64,000 nt of DNA, from the NCBI RefSeq assembly GCF_035594125.1, contig NC_087198.1:1795279-1859278 (forward strand), written 5' to 3'. Shown here one piece after another: positions 39,804-53,041 of this stretch. This DNA comes from Scylla paramamosain (lineage: Eukaryota; Arthropoda; Malacostraca; Decapoda; Portunidae). The position numbers and the translations under genes were made by a program. Within the stretch, counting starts at the first letter, position 1, and each line of letters starts with the position of its first letter. Under the pieces are notes generated by a model. It searched no databases. It was not told the DNA's origin and was given only the letters and a program-made list of their open reading frames with translations.

Positions 39804-41010
39804 GCAAAAAACGCAAAAACTCGTGTATATAAAGAAGTTTCTTAGATACCAAAATACTGAAACTCATGAATAACAATCAATTGAAAAACAGAACAACCTT
39901 ATCAAAAGCGTGTATTTTCAGCTCCTTACATTCCAAATCACTAAAACGCATGCAAAACACTCCTTTATGGAGAAGCAGAATAAGATTACCAAAAACAAGA
40001 GTTTTTGAGTGTTTTTTATTATGTTACGCTTAAATAAACGCTTAAATAAATGCAAAGATCCCTATATTTGGGAAAGGAAAGGACATTACGAGAAATGTGT
40101 ATTATGAATGTTTTTAAGTTCCTTAAGTACCAAAACGTTAAAACCTACAAAGAACACTCTTTGTAGAGAAAAAAAAATAGATAAATAAAAAATAGCATTT
40201 TTATTTTTTTGTTATTGATGTTCATAGGTACCAAGATGCCAAAATTCTGCCAAAATTTAGGGAAATTATGTGGAAAAAAAGAACATTATCGAAAATTTAA
40301 TTTTACCTTTTTTTTTCGGAGTTATGTACCAAACCATAAAGCCACCTATTTGGGAAAATTTAACGACATTACACGAAACCTGTCTTTTCAGTGTTTTTCC
40401 ACATGTTAGGCACCAAAACGATAGATAATATGAAAGTCACTCTATATGGAAATCCAAAACAAAATTACTGAGAACGTGTCTTTTAAAAGATTTACGTAGA
40501 AAAATGCTAAAACGGATGGAAACCAACCAATATGAAAAAATAGAATAACATTACCAGAAAAGTATATTTTGTGTGTTTTTGAGCTTGTTACATGAAAAAA
40601 AAAAAACGCAAAAATGGATGCAAAGCACTGTATATTAGGAAAAAAAAAAAAAAAAAGGACATAACGAGAAACGTGTATAATGAGTTGTAAAGTTTCACCA
40701 GAATCATAAGGTAAAAAATGCAAAAACTCGTCTGTGTGAAGAAGTTTCTAAGATACCAAAATGCTGAAACTCATAAATAACACTTTTAATCAAGAAACAG
40801 AGCAACCTTGCTAAATGCGTGTATTTTGAGTGTTTTTTTACATTCGAAAACTAGCGAAACTAGCTTTATGTGGGAAAAAAATGACATTACCAGAAAAGTG
40901 TCTTTGAGTGTTTTTGAGCGTGTTAGGCAATAAAGCACTAAAAAGCAGGGCAATCACATTACATGGGAATAAAACCAACTTTTACGAAGAACTTGCCTTT
41001 TAGTGTTTTT

Positions 41011-41505
41011 GTTCTGTTTCTCAATTAAGAGTGTTATTCATGAGTTTCAGCATTTTGGTATCTAGGAAACTTTTCCATATACACGAGTTTTTTAGTTTTT
41101 TGCCTTGTGGTTTTTTTGAACTATAAAACATTCATTATACACTTTTTTTGCAATGTCCCTTTGTTTCCCAATATAGAGTGCTTTGTATCAATTTTTCCGT
41201 TTTTTTGTAGGTAACAAGTTAAAAAACACAAACAAAAACAAACAAAAACACTACAAACAAAAACACTACAAACAAAAATAATATACATTTTTGGTAAAGT
41301 TTTTCTGCTTCTTGATATTGGTTGATTTGCATCACTTTTAGCGTTTTTCTACGTAAAAGACACATTTTCAGTAATTTTTTTTTGGATTCCCACATAGAGT
41401 GAGTTCCTTATTGTTTATCGTTTTGGTGCCTAACATGCTGAAAAACACTCAAAAGACAGATTTCTGGTAAGTTCTTTAATTTCCTCATATGCGAGGCCTT
41501 GCATG
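41011..41505 (+). repeat. Satellite run, plus orientation, between J1 variant and J2
   Basis: Contains the ACAAACAAAAAC expansion at 41,221-41,280. Ends at GGCCTTGCATGTCTTTTGAG (J2). Confidence 0.8.
41221..41280 (+). repeat. ACAAACAAAAACACT-type short tandem expansion
   Basis: Irregular units of ACAAACAAAAAC and AACACTACAAAC sit at a monomer start. The inverted counterpart at 44,750-44,812 is nearly the same length. Confidence 0.8.
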
Positions 41506-44500
41506 TCTTTTGAGTGTTTTTGAACGTGTTACGCAACAAAGCACTAAAAGAAAGGGCAATCACATTACATGGGAATAAAACCAAATTTTACCAAGAACTT
41601 GCCTTTAGGTGTTTTTGAGCTCCTGACATACCAAAACGCTAAAACGCCTGCAAAATACACTTTATAGAGAAACATGTATTACCAAATACATGTATTTTGA
41701 GTGTTTTTGATTATGTTATCTATAAAAACGCTTAAATACATGCAAAGAACCTTATGTTTGGGAAACGAAAGGACATTACGAGAAACGTGTATTATGAGTG
41801 TTTTTTTTAAGTTCCTTCAGTACCTAAAAGCTAAAACCCACAAATAACACTCTTTATTTAGAAAAAAAAAAAAAAATAAATAAATAAAAATAAAAAATTT
41901 TTTTTTTTTTTTTTGTTATTCATCCTTATAGGTACCGAGATGCGAAAATTCTGCCACAATTCAGGGAATTTATGTGGAAAAAAAATATATTACCAAAAAA
42001 GTTAATTATAGCCTTTTTTTTCGGGTTGTTATGTACCAAAACTTAAAGTGCATGCAAAGCCACCTATATAGGGAAGTTAAACGACTTTACCAGAAACCTG
42101 TCTTTTCAGTGTTTTTCAGCATGTTAGGCACAACAATGATAAAGAATATGGAAGTCAGTCAATATGTGAATCCAAAACAAAATTACTGAAAACGTGTCTT
42201 TTCAGTTTTACGTAGAAAAACGCTAGAGCGGATGCAAACCAACATATATGAAGAAATAGAAAAACATAACCAAAAAGATATATTTTGAGTTTTATTGAGC
42301 TTGTTACCTACAAAAAAATGAAAAAAATGGATGTAAAGCACTCTATATTAGGAAACAAAAGGACATTACGGGAAACGTGTATAATGAGTGTTTTATAGTT
42401 TTAAAAGAACCACAATGCAATAAACGCAAAAAACTCGTGTATATAGAAAAATTTCTTACATAACAAAATGATGAAATGCATGAATAACACTTTTAATCGA
42501 TAAACAGAACTACCTTACCAAATTGTGTATTTTGAGTGTTTTAACATTCTTAGTTACGAAAATGCCTTGATGTGGGAAAAAAATGTCATTACCAAAAAAG
42601 TGTCTTTTTAGTGTTTTTGAGCGTGATATGCAACAAAGCACTAAAAAGCAGAACAATCACATTACATGGGAATAAAACCAACTTTTACGAAGAACTTGTC
42701 TATAAGTGTTTTTTAACTCCTTACATACCAAATCGCTAAACGCATGCAAAACACCCTTTATGGAGAAAGAGAATAACATTATCAAAAACATGTATTTTGA
42801 GTGTTTTTGATCATGTAACCTATAAAAACGCTTAAATACATGTAAAGAACCCTGTTTGTATAACAAAAGGACATTACGAAAATCGTGTATTATGAGTGTT
42901 TTTAAGTTCCTTAAGTACCAGAAAGCTAAAACACACAAATAACACTCTTTATAGAGAAAGAGAAAAAAAAAATTGTTATTCATATTCATAAGTACCGAGA
43001 TGCCAAAATTCTGGCAAAATTCATGTAAATTTTATAAAAAAAAATCATTATAAAAAAATAATTTTAGCTTTTTTCCGGAGTTATGTACAAACCTTGAAGT
43101 GCATGCAAATCCACCTATATGGGGAAATTACACGAGTTTACCAGAAACCTGTCTTTTGAGTATTTTTCAGCAATTTCAACAATATTACTAAAAACGTGTC
43201 TTTTTAGTGATTTACGTAGAAAACGCTAAAACGGATGTAAACCAACCAATATAAAGAAATAGAATATTATTACCAAAAAGATATATTTTGATGTGTTTTT
43301 GAGCTTGTTACCTACAAAAAATGCAAAAATGGATTGAAAGCACATTATATTGGCAAAGAAAAGGACATTACGAGAAACGTGTATGAGTGTTTTATAGTTT
43401 GACAAGAACCAAAAGGTTAAAAAACTCAAAAACTCGTGTACATAAAGAAGTTTCTTACACACCAAAAAGGTGAAACTCATGAATAACACTTTTAATTTTA
43501 AAAACTGAAATACCTTACCAAATGTGCGTATTAGAAAAGTTTCTTACATACTAAAATGCTGAAACTCATGAATAACACATTTAATTAAGAAATAGAACAA
43601 CCTTACTAAATGCCTGTGTTTTGAGTTTTTTCACATTCTTAGTTACCAAAACCCCAAATTCCATGCAAAACTAGCTTTATGTGGGAAAAATAATGATATT
43701 ACCAGAAAAGTGTTTTTTGAGTGTTTTTGAGCGTGTTAGGCAATAAAGCACTAAAAAGCAAGGCAATCACATTACATGGGAATAAAAACTACTTTTACCA
43801 AGAAATTGCCTTTAAGTGTTTTTGAGCTCATTACATACCAAAACGCTAAAACGCATGCAAAACACCTTTTATAGAGAAACAGAATAAAATTATAAAAAAA
43901 CATATATTTTGAGTGTTTTTGATCATGTTATCTATAAAAACGCTTAAATACATGCAAAGAACCTTATGTTTGCGAAACGAAAGGACACTACGAGAAATGT
44001 GTATTATAGGTGTTTTTAAGTTCCTTAAGTACCAAAAAGTTAAAACCCACAAATAACACTCTTTATTAAAAAAAAGTAAAAAAATAAAGAAATAAGATTT
44101 TTTTTTGTTATTCATCTTCATAGGTACCGAGATGACATAATTCTGTGAAATTTCAGGGCTATTATATGATAAAAGTAAATTATCAAAAAAGTCAATTTTA
44201 GCTTTTTTTTTTGGACTGTTATGTACCAAACCCTAAAAGGCATCCAAAGACTCCTATATGAGGAAATTAAACGACCTTACCATAAATGTGATTTGAGTGT
44301 TTTTCAGCATGTTAGGCACCAAAACGATAAATAATAAGGAACTCACTCTATATGAGAATCCAAAACAAAATTGCTGAAAACGTGTTTTTTCTGTGTTATA
44401 CGTAGAAAAACGCTAAAACAGATGCAAAGCAACCAATATCAAGAAATAGGAAAACGTTACTAAAATGTATATTTTGAGTGTTTTTGAGCTTGTTACCTAC

Positions 44501-45034
44501 AAAAAACGTGAAAATTGATGCAAAGCACTCTATATTGGGAAACAAAAGGACATTGCAAGCAAAATGTGTAATGACTGTTTAATAGTTCAAAAGAACCAAA
44601 AGGCAAAAGACTCACTCTATGTGGGAATCCAAAAGAAAATTACTGAAAACGTGTCTTCTCAGTGTTTTACGTAGAAAAACGCTAAAAGTGATGCAAATCA
44701 ACCAATATCAAGAAGCAGAAAAACTTTACCAAAAATGTATATTATTTTTGTTTGTAGTGTTTTTGTTTGTAGTGTTTTTGTTTGTTTTTGTTTGTAGTGT
44801 TTTTGAACTTGTTACCTACAAAAAAACTGAAAAATTGATACAAAGCACTCTATATTGGGAAACAAAGGGACATTGCAAAAAAAGTGTATAATGAATGTTT
44901 TATAGTTCAAAAAAACCACAAGGCAAAAAACTCAAAATCTCGTGTATATTGAAAAGTTTCCTAGATACCAAAATGCTGAAACTCATGAATAACACTCTTA
45001 ATTGAGAAACAGAACAACCTTACTAAATGCGTTT
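41506..45034 (-). repeat. Satellite run, minus orientation; holds the spacer of the second palindrome
   Basis: Unit markers near 42,025, 43,078 and 44,208. Near 44,605 a deletion joins two monomers (AGGCAAAAGACTCACTC), which is also where the second palindrome arm begins. Ends at J1 (GCGTTTC/AAAAACACTAAAAGG). The 41,506-42,900 part is similar to 36,216-37,618. Confidence 0.8.
44750..44812 (-). repeat. TTTGTTTGTAGTGTTT-type short tandem expansion
   Basis: Inverted counterpart of 41,221-41,280; GTTTGTAGTGTTTTT repeats about three times. Confidence 0.8.
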
Positions 45035-46245
45035 CAAAAACACTAAAAGGCAAGTTCTTCGTAAAAGTTAGTTTTATTCCCATGTAATGTGATTGCCCTG
45101 CTTTTTAGTGCTTTATTGCCTAACACGCTCAAAAGCACTCAGACACTTTTCTGGTAATGTCATTTTTTTCCCACATAAAGCTAATTTCGCTAGTTTTCGA
45201 ATGTAAAAAAACACTCAAAATACACGCATTTAGCAAGGTTGCTCTGTTTCTTGATTAAAAGTGTTATTTATGAGTTTCAGCATTTTGGTATCTTAGAAAC
45301 TTCTCCACACAGACGAGTTTTTCCATTTTTTGCCTGATGATTCTGGTGAAACTTTACAACACTCATAATACACGTTTCTCGTTATGTCCTTTTTTTTTTC
45401 CTAATATACAGTGCTTTGCATCCATTTTTGCGTTTTTTTTTTCATGTAACAAGCTCAAAAACACACAAAATATACTTTTCTGGTAATGTTATTCTATTTT
45501 TTTTCATATTGGTTGGTTTCCATCCGTTTTAGCATTTTTCTACGTAAATCTTTTAAAAGACACGTTTTCAATAATTTTGTTTTGGATTCCCATATAGAGT
45601 GACTTTCATATTATCTATCGTTTTGGTGCCTAACATGCGGAAAAACACTCAAAAGACAGGTTTCGTGTAAAGTCGTTAAATTTTCCCAAATAGGTGGCTT
45701 TGCATACACTTTATGGTTTGGTACATAACTCCGAAAAAAAAGGTAAAATTAAATTTTCGATAATGTTTTTTTTTTCCACATAATTTCCCTGAATTTTGGC
45801 AGAATTTTGGCATCTTTTTACCTATGAACATCAATAACAAAAAAAATAAAAATGCTATTTTTTATTTATCTATTTTTTTTCTCTATAAAGAGTTTTCTTT
45901 GTAGGTTTTAACGTTTTGGTACTTAAGGAACTTAAAAACATTCATAATACACATTTCTCGTAATGTCCTTTCCTTTCCCAAATATAGGGATCTTTGCATT
46001 TATTTAAGCGTTTTTATAGGTAACATAATAAAAAAACACTCAAAAACTTTTGTTTTTGGTAATCTTATTCTGCTTCTCCATAAAGGAGTGTTTTGCATGC
46101 GTTTTAGTGATTTGGAATGTAAGGAGCTGAAAATACACGCTTTTGATAAGGTTGTTCTGTTTTTCAATTGATTGTTATTCATGAGTTTCAGTATTTTGGT
46201 ATCTAAGAAACTTCTTTATATACATGAGTTTTTTGCGTTTTTTGC

Positions 46246-46269
46246 CTTGTGGTTCTTGTGAACCACAAG
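46246..46269. repeat. Foldback scar: mirror copy of the 39,780 hairpin
   Basis: CTTGTGGTTC, loop TTGT, GAACCACAAG, followed by TTCTTTTGCTCGAAAATAAT, the reverse complement of the novel stretch at 39.76 kb. Its presence in both arms shows the scar is older than the second palindrome. Confidence 0.85.
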
Positions 46270-47186
46270 TTCTTTTGCTCGAAAATAATAAGACACTCAT
46301 TATACACGTTTCTCGTAATGTCCTTTTGTTCCCAATAGGGAGTGCTTTGCATCCATTTTTACCTTTTTTATAGGTAACAAGCTCAAAAATCTCTAAATAT
46401 ACCTTTTTGGTAATGTTATTCTATTTTTTTTATATTGGTTGGTTTGCCTCCGTTTTAGCGTTTTTCTACGTAAAACACCGAAAAGACACGTTTTCAGTAA
46501 TTTTGTTTTGGATTCCCATAAAGAGTGACTTCCATGTTATTTATCGTTTTGGTGCCTAACATGCTGAAAAACACTCATAAGACAGTTTTCTGGCAAAGAC
46601 GTTTGATTAACTCATATAGGTGGTTTTGCATGCACTTTAGGGTTTGCTACATAACAGTCGAAAAAAAAAGCTAAAATAATTTTTTTTTAATAATGTTCTT
46701 ATTTCACAAAATTTCATGAATTTTGCCCGAATTTTGGCATCTCGGTTCCTGTAAAGATGAATAAGAAAGAAAAAAATATATTGTATTTTTTTATTTGTTT
46801 ATTTATTTTTTCTAAAAGAGAGTTATTTGTGGCTTTTAGCATTTTGGTAATTAATGAATTTAAAAACACTCATAATACACGTTTCTCGTAATGTCATTTC
46901 GTTTCCCACAAATAGGATTCTTAGCATGTATTTAAGCGTTTTATTGGTAACATGATCAAAAACACTCAAAATGAATGTTTTTGGTAATGTTATTGTTTCT
47001 CCATAAAGTGTGTTTTATATACATTTAAGCGTTTTGTTATATAAGGAGCTCAAAAACACTTAAAGGCAAGTTCTTGGTAAACATTGGTTTTATTACCATG
47101 TAATGTGATTGCCCTTCTTTTTAGTGCTTTACTGCCTATCACACTCAAAAACACTCAATAGACTCTTTTCTGAAAATGTCATTTTT

Positions 47187-47240
47187 AATGTAGTGCTAGT
47201 AAGCACTACATTAAATTTAGCAAGGCTAAATCTGCGTATG
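47187..47240. repeat. Hairpin plus captured retroelement sequence at a rearrangement junction
   Basis: AATGTAGTGCT, loop AGTA, AGCACTACATT form an 11-bp hairpin (47,187-47,212). From 47,194 to 47,240 the sequence matches about 56,430-56,476 of the reverse-transcriptase fragment with roughly two mismatches. The left half of the hairpin is a reverse copy of the captured sequence. The piece lies exactly between the end of the second palindrome and the start of the 7.1-kb duplication. Confidence 0.85.
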
Positions 47241-50200
47241 TTTTTTGTAGGCAACATGCTCAAAAACACTCAAAATATACCTATTTAGTAACGTTTTTCT
47301 ATTTCTTAATATTGGTTGCTTTGCATCCGTTTTAGAGTTTTCTACGTAAAACACTGAGAAGACACGTTTTCAGTAGCTTTTTCTTGGATTCCCATATAGA
47401 GTGAGTTCTTTATTATTTATCGTTTTGGTGCCTAACATGCTAAAAAAAACACTCAAAACACATATTTCTGGTAAGGTCGTTTAATTTCCTCATATAGGAG
47501 TCTTTGCATGCACTTTAAGGTTTGGTACATAACAGTCCAATAAAAAAAAACGGAAATTAACTTTTTTGATAATACTCTTTTATCATATGATTGCCCTGAA
47601 TTTTCCCAGAATTTTGGCATCTCGGTACCTATGAATATAAATAACAAAAAAAAAAAAATCCTATTTTTTTATATTTTTATTTTTTATTTTCTAAATAAAG
47701 ACTGTTATTGGTGGGTTTTAGCTTTTTGGTACTTAAGGAACTTAAAAAAAACACTCATAATACACGTTTCTCGTAATGTCCTTTTGTTTCCCAAACATAA
47801 TGTTCTTTGCATGTAATTAAGCGTTTTCATAGATAACAATATCAAAAACACTCAATATACATGTTTTTGGTAATGTTGTTCTGTTTCTCCATAAAGTTTG
47901 TTTTTGTATGGGTTTTAGCGGTTTGGTATATAAGAACATCAAAAACACTTAAAGGCAAGTTTTTGGTATAAATTGGTGTTATTCCAATGTAATATGATTG
48001 CCCTGCTTTTTAGTGCTTTATTGCCTATCACGCTCAAAAACACTTAAAAGACACTTTTCTGGTAATGTCATTTTTTTCTCACATAAAGGTGGTTTTGCAT
48101 GCAATTTGGGGTTTTAGTAACTAAGAATGTGAAAAGCACTCAAAATACACGCATTTAGTAAGGTTGTTCTGTTTCTCAATTAAGAGTGTTATTCATGAGT
48201 TTCAGCATTTTGGTATCTAGGAACCTTCTCCATATACACGAGTTTTTGTGTTTTTAGCCTTTTGGTTCTTTTGAACTATAAAAAAACTTATTATACACTT
48301 TTCTTGCAAAGTCCTTTTGTTTTTTAATATAGAGTGCTTTGCATCAATTTTCGCGTTTTTTGTAGGTAACAAGCTCAAAAACACACAAAATATACCTTTT
48401 TGGTAATGTTTTTCTATTTCTTGATATTGGTAGGTTTGCATCCGTTTTAGCGTTTTTTTACGTAAAAGAAAGAAAAAACACTTTTTCAGTATTTTTGTTT
48501 TGGATTCTCATATAGAGTGAGTTCCTTATTATTTATCGTTTTGGTGCCTAACATGCTGAAAAACACTCACAAAACAGATTTCTGGTAAGCTCGTTTAATT
48601 TCCTCATATAGAAGTCTTTGGATGCGCTTTAGGCTTTGGTACATAACAGTCCGAAAAAAAGCTAAAATTTACTTTTTTGATAATTTTTGTTTTAACATAT
48701 AATAGTCCTGAATTTTCCCAGAATTTTGGCATCTCGGTACCTATGAAGATGAATAACAAAAAAAAAAAAAAAAAATCCTATTTTTTTATTTTATTACTTT
48801 TTTTCTAAATAAAGAGTGTTATTTGTGGGTTTTGGCTTTTTGGTACTTAAGGAACTTAAAAACACTTATAATACACATTTCTCGTAATGTCCTTTCGTTT
48901 CATAAGGTTTTTTGCATGTATTTAAGCGTTTTTATAGAAAACATGATCAAAAACACTCAAAATATATATTTTTGGTAATGTTATTCTCTTTCTCCATAAA
49001 AGGTGTTTTGCATGCGTTTTCGTATGTAATTAGCTCAAATACACTTAAAGGTAAGTTCTTGGTAAAAGTTGTTATTATTCCCATGTAATGTGATTCCCCT
49101 GCTTTTTAGTGCTTTATTGCCTAACACGCTCAAAAACACTCAAAAAACACTTTTCTGGTAATATCATTTTTTTCCCCACATAAAGCTAGTTTTGCATGGA
49201 ATTTGGGGTTTTGGTAACTAAGACTGTGAAAAAAACTCAAAACACAGGGTTGTTCTATTTCCTAATAAAAAGTGTTATTCATGAGTTTCAGCATTTTGGT
49301 ATGTAAGAAACTTTTCTAATACACACATTTGGTAAGGTATTTCTGTTTCAAAATTAAAAGTGTTATTGATGAGTTTCAGCTTTTTGGTATGTAAGAGACT
49401 TCTTTATGTACACGAGTTTTTGAGTATTTTACCTTGTGGTTCTTGTCAAACTATAAAACAATCATACACGTTTCTCGTAATGTCCTCTTCTTTGCCAATA
49501 TAAAGTGCTTTCCATCCATTTTTGCATTTTTTGTAGGTAACGAGCTCAAAAACACAACAAAATATATCTTTTTGGTAATGTTATTATATTTTTTCATATT
49601 GGTTGGTTTGCATCCGTTTTAGCGTTTTTCTACGTAAATCACTGAAAAGACACGTTTTAAGTAGTATTGTTCAGATTGCTGAAAAATACTCAAAAGACAG
49701 GTTTCTGGTAAAGTCGTGTAATTTCCCCATATAGGTGGATTTGCATGCACTTCAGAGTTTGTACATAACTCCGGAAAAAAGCTAAAATTATTTTTTTTAT
49801 AATGATTTTTTTTACAAAATTTCCATGAATTTTGCCAGAATTTTGGCATCTCCGTACCTATGAAGATGAATAACAAATTTTTTTTTACTCAATAAAAAAG
49901 TTATTTGTGGGTTTTAGCTTTTTGGTACTTAAGGAACTTAAAAACACTCATAATACACGATTTTCTAATTTGTCCTTTCATTTTCCAAACATAGGGTTCT
50001 TTGCATGTATTTAGGCATTTTTATAGGTAACATGATCAAAAACACTCACAATACATGTTTCTGGTAATGTTATTCTGTTTCTCCATAAAGGGTGTTTTGC
50101 AAGCGTTTTAGCGTTTTGGTATGTAAGAAGCTCAAAAACACGTAAAGGCAGGTTCTTGGTAAAAGTTGGTTTTATTCCCATGTAATGTGATTGCCCTCCT

Positions 50201-51126
50201 TTTTAGGGGTTTAGTGCCTATCACGCTCAAAAACACTCAAAAGACACTTTTTTGGTAATGTCATTTTTTTCCCACATAAAGCTAGTTTTGCATGCAATTT
50301 TTGGTTTTGGTAACTAAGAATGTGAAAAGCACTCAAAATACATGCATTTGGTAAGGTTGTTCTGTATTCTTAATTAAGAGTGTTATTTCTTTTTTTTTTC
50401 AGCATTTTGGTATCTAAGAAACTTCTCCATATACATCGAGTTTTGCGATTTTTGCCTTGTGGCTGTTGTGAAACTATAAAACACTCATTATACACGTTTC
50501 TCGTAATGTCCTTTTGTATCCCAATATAGAGTGCTTTCCATCCATTTTCGCGTTTTTTGAAGGTAAGAAGCTCAAAAACACTCAAAATATACCTTTTTGG
50601 TAATGTTATTCTATTTCTCCATATTCGTTGGTTTGCATCCGATTTAGCGTTTATCTACGTAAAACACTGAAAAGATACTTTTTCAGTAATTTTGTGATGG
50701 ATTCCCACATTTAGTGACTTCCATATTATTTATCGTTTTGGTGCCTAACATGCTGAGAAAAAACACAAAAGACAGGTTTCTGGTAAGGTCGTTTAATTTC
50801 CCCATATAGGTGGCTTTGCATGCACTTTAGGGTTTGGTACATAACAGTCCGAAAAAAAAAAGCTAAAATTAACTCTTTTTCATAATGTTCTTTTTTCACA
50901 CAATTTCCCTGAATTTTTGACAGAATTTTAGCATCTCGGTACCTATGAAGATGAATAAAAAAAAAATCCTATTTTTCTATTTATTTATTTATTTATTTTT
51001 TCTCTATAAAGAGTGTTATTTGTGGGTTTTAGCTTTTTGGTACTTAAAGAACTTAAAAACACTCATAATACACGTTTCTCGAAATGTCCTTTCGTTTCCC
51101 AAACATAAGATTCTTTGCATGTATTT

Positions 51127-51148
51127 AAGCGTTTTTATAAAAACGCTT
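51127..51148. repeat. 22-bp perfect palindrome, duplicate of 33,286
   Basis: Same sequence and position within the unit as 33,286-33,307; predates the 7.1-kb duplication. Confidence 0.85.
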
Positions 51149-53041
51149 AACATGATCAAAAACACTCAAAATACATGTTTTTGGTAATGTTATTCCGTTT
51201 CTAAATAAAGGGTGTTTTACATGCGTTTTAGCGTTTTGGTATATAAGGAGCTCAAAAACACTTAGAAAAAACACTTGTTAAAAGTTGATTTTATTCCCAT
51301 GTAATGTGATTGCCCTGCTTTTTAGTGCTTTATTGCCTATCATGCTAAAAAAAAAAAAAAAACACTTAAAAGACACTTTTCTGGTAATGTCATTTTTTTT
51401 TCCCACATAACGCTACTTTCACAATCATAAACTTTGGGGTTTTGGTAACTAAGAATGTGAAAAACACTCAAAATACACGCATTTGGTAAGGCTGTTCTGT
51501 TTCTCAATTGATAGTGTTATTCAGGAGTTTAACCATTTTGGTATCTAAGAAACTTCTCCATATACGAGTTTTTGCGTTTTTTGTCTTGTGATTCTTGAGA
51601 ATCTATAAAACACTCATTATACACGTTTCTCGTAATGTCCTTTTGTTAACCAATAGAGAGAGCTTTCCATCCATTTTTACGTTTTTTTTTTGTAAGTAAA
51701 AAGCTAAAAAAAAAACACTCAAAATATACCTTTTTGGTAATCTTATTCTATTTCTTTATATTGGTTGGCTTGCATCCGTTTTAGCGTTTTTCTACGTAAA
51801 ACACGAAAAAGACACGTTTAAAGTAATTTTGTTTTGGATTACCACATAGAATGACTTCAATATTATTTATTGTTTTGGTGACTAACATGCTCAAAAACAC
51901 TAGAAACACAGGTTTCTCGTAAAGTCGTCTGATTTCTCCATATAATTGGGTTTGCATGCACTTCATGGTTTGGTACATAACAGTCCGAAAAAAAAAGCTA
52001 AAATTGACATTTTTGATAATGTTCTTTTTACACATAATTTCCCTGAATTTTGCCAGAATTTTGGCATCTCAGTACCTATGAAGAAGAACAAAAAAAAAAA
52101 AAAAAAAATCCTATTTTTTTATTATTTCTTTTTTTTTTTCTTTATAAAGAGGTTTTAGCTTTTTGGTACTTATGGAACTTAAAAACACGCATAATACACG
52201 TTTTTCGTAATGTCCTTTCGTTTCCCAGACATAGGGTTCTTAGCATGTATTTAAGTGTTTTTAGAGGTAACATGATCAAAAACACTCAAAATATATGTTT
52301 TTGGTAATGTTAATCTGTTTCTCCATAAAGGGTGTTTTGCATGTGTTTTAGCGTTTTGGTATATAAGGAGTTAAAAAACACTTAAAGGCAAGTTCTTGGT
52401 AAAAGTTGGTTTTATTCCGTTGTAATGTGATTGCCCTCCTTTTTAGTGCTTTATTGCCTAACTCTCTCAAAAACCCTCAAAAGACACTTTTCTGGTTATA
52501 TTTTTCTTTCCCACATAAAGCTTGTTTCGCATGCAATTTGGTGTTCTAGTAACTAAGAATGTGAAAAACACTCAAAATAAACGCATTTAGTAATGTTATT
52601 CTGTTTCTTAATTAAGAGTGTTATTCAGGAGTTTCAGCATTTTGGTATCTAAGAAACTTCTCCATATACACTAGTTTTTGCGTTTTTTGCTTTGTGGTTC
52701 TTGTGAAACTATAAAATACTCATTATACACGTTTCTCGTAATGTCTTTTTGTTTCCCAATATAGAGTGCTTTGCATCTATTTTCGCGTTTTTTTTTTTGT
52801 TGGTTACAAGCTCAAAAATACTTAAAATATATCTTTTTGGTAATGCTATTCTATTTCTTCATATTGGTCTGTTTGCATCAGTTTTAACGTGTTTTACGTA
52901 AAACACTGAAAAGACACGTTTTCAGTAATTTTGTTTTGGATTCCCATATAGAGTGACTTCCATATTATTTATCGTTTTGGTGCTTAACATGCTGAAAAAC
53001 ACTCAAAAGACAGTTTTCTTGTAAAGTCGTTTAATTTCCTC

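Larger units (their letters stand above)
36216..41010 (-). repeat. Satellite run, minus orientation
   Basis: Unit markers near 36,710, 38,012, 39,395 and 40,316. It is interrupted by the LINE fragment at 38,339-38,604. The part up to 37,618 is also similar to 41,506-42,900 in direct orientation. It ends at a J1 variant lacking a few monomer bases (TAGTGTTTTTGTTCTG). Confidence 0.8.
38866..41405 (+). repeat. Left arm of the second palindrome
   Basis: Reverse complement of 44,609-47,186. Pair sums are about 86,014-86,049. Both arms share two unusual marks: the hairpin at 39,780 (mirror 46,246) and an ACAAACAAAAAC expansion at 41,221 (mirror 44,750). Confidence 0.85.
44609..47186 (-). repeat. 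Right arm of the second palindrome
   Basis: Mirror of 38,866-41,405. It stops exactly where the foreign filler at 47,187 begins. Confidence 0.85.
45035..53041 (+). repeat. Satellite run, plus orientation, about seven higher-order units
   Basis: Unit markers near 45,730, 46,655, 47,545, 48,650, 49,775, 50,850 and 51,985. A foreign filler splits it at 47,187-47,240. Ends at J3 (AATTTCCTC/GTAGAAAAACG). Confidence 0.85.

Noticed and set aside
1515..52307. Dozens of 60-127 codon open frames in the satellite as possible genes
   Set aside because: They recur at the same phase of the repeat, overlap on both strands, have low-complexity Phe/Lys/Asn/Ile content from A/T runs, and are broken differently in each unit by indels.
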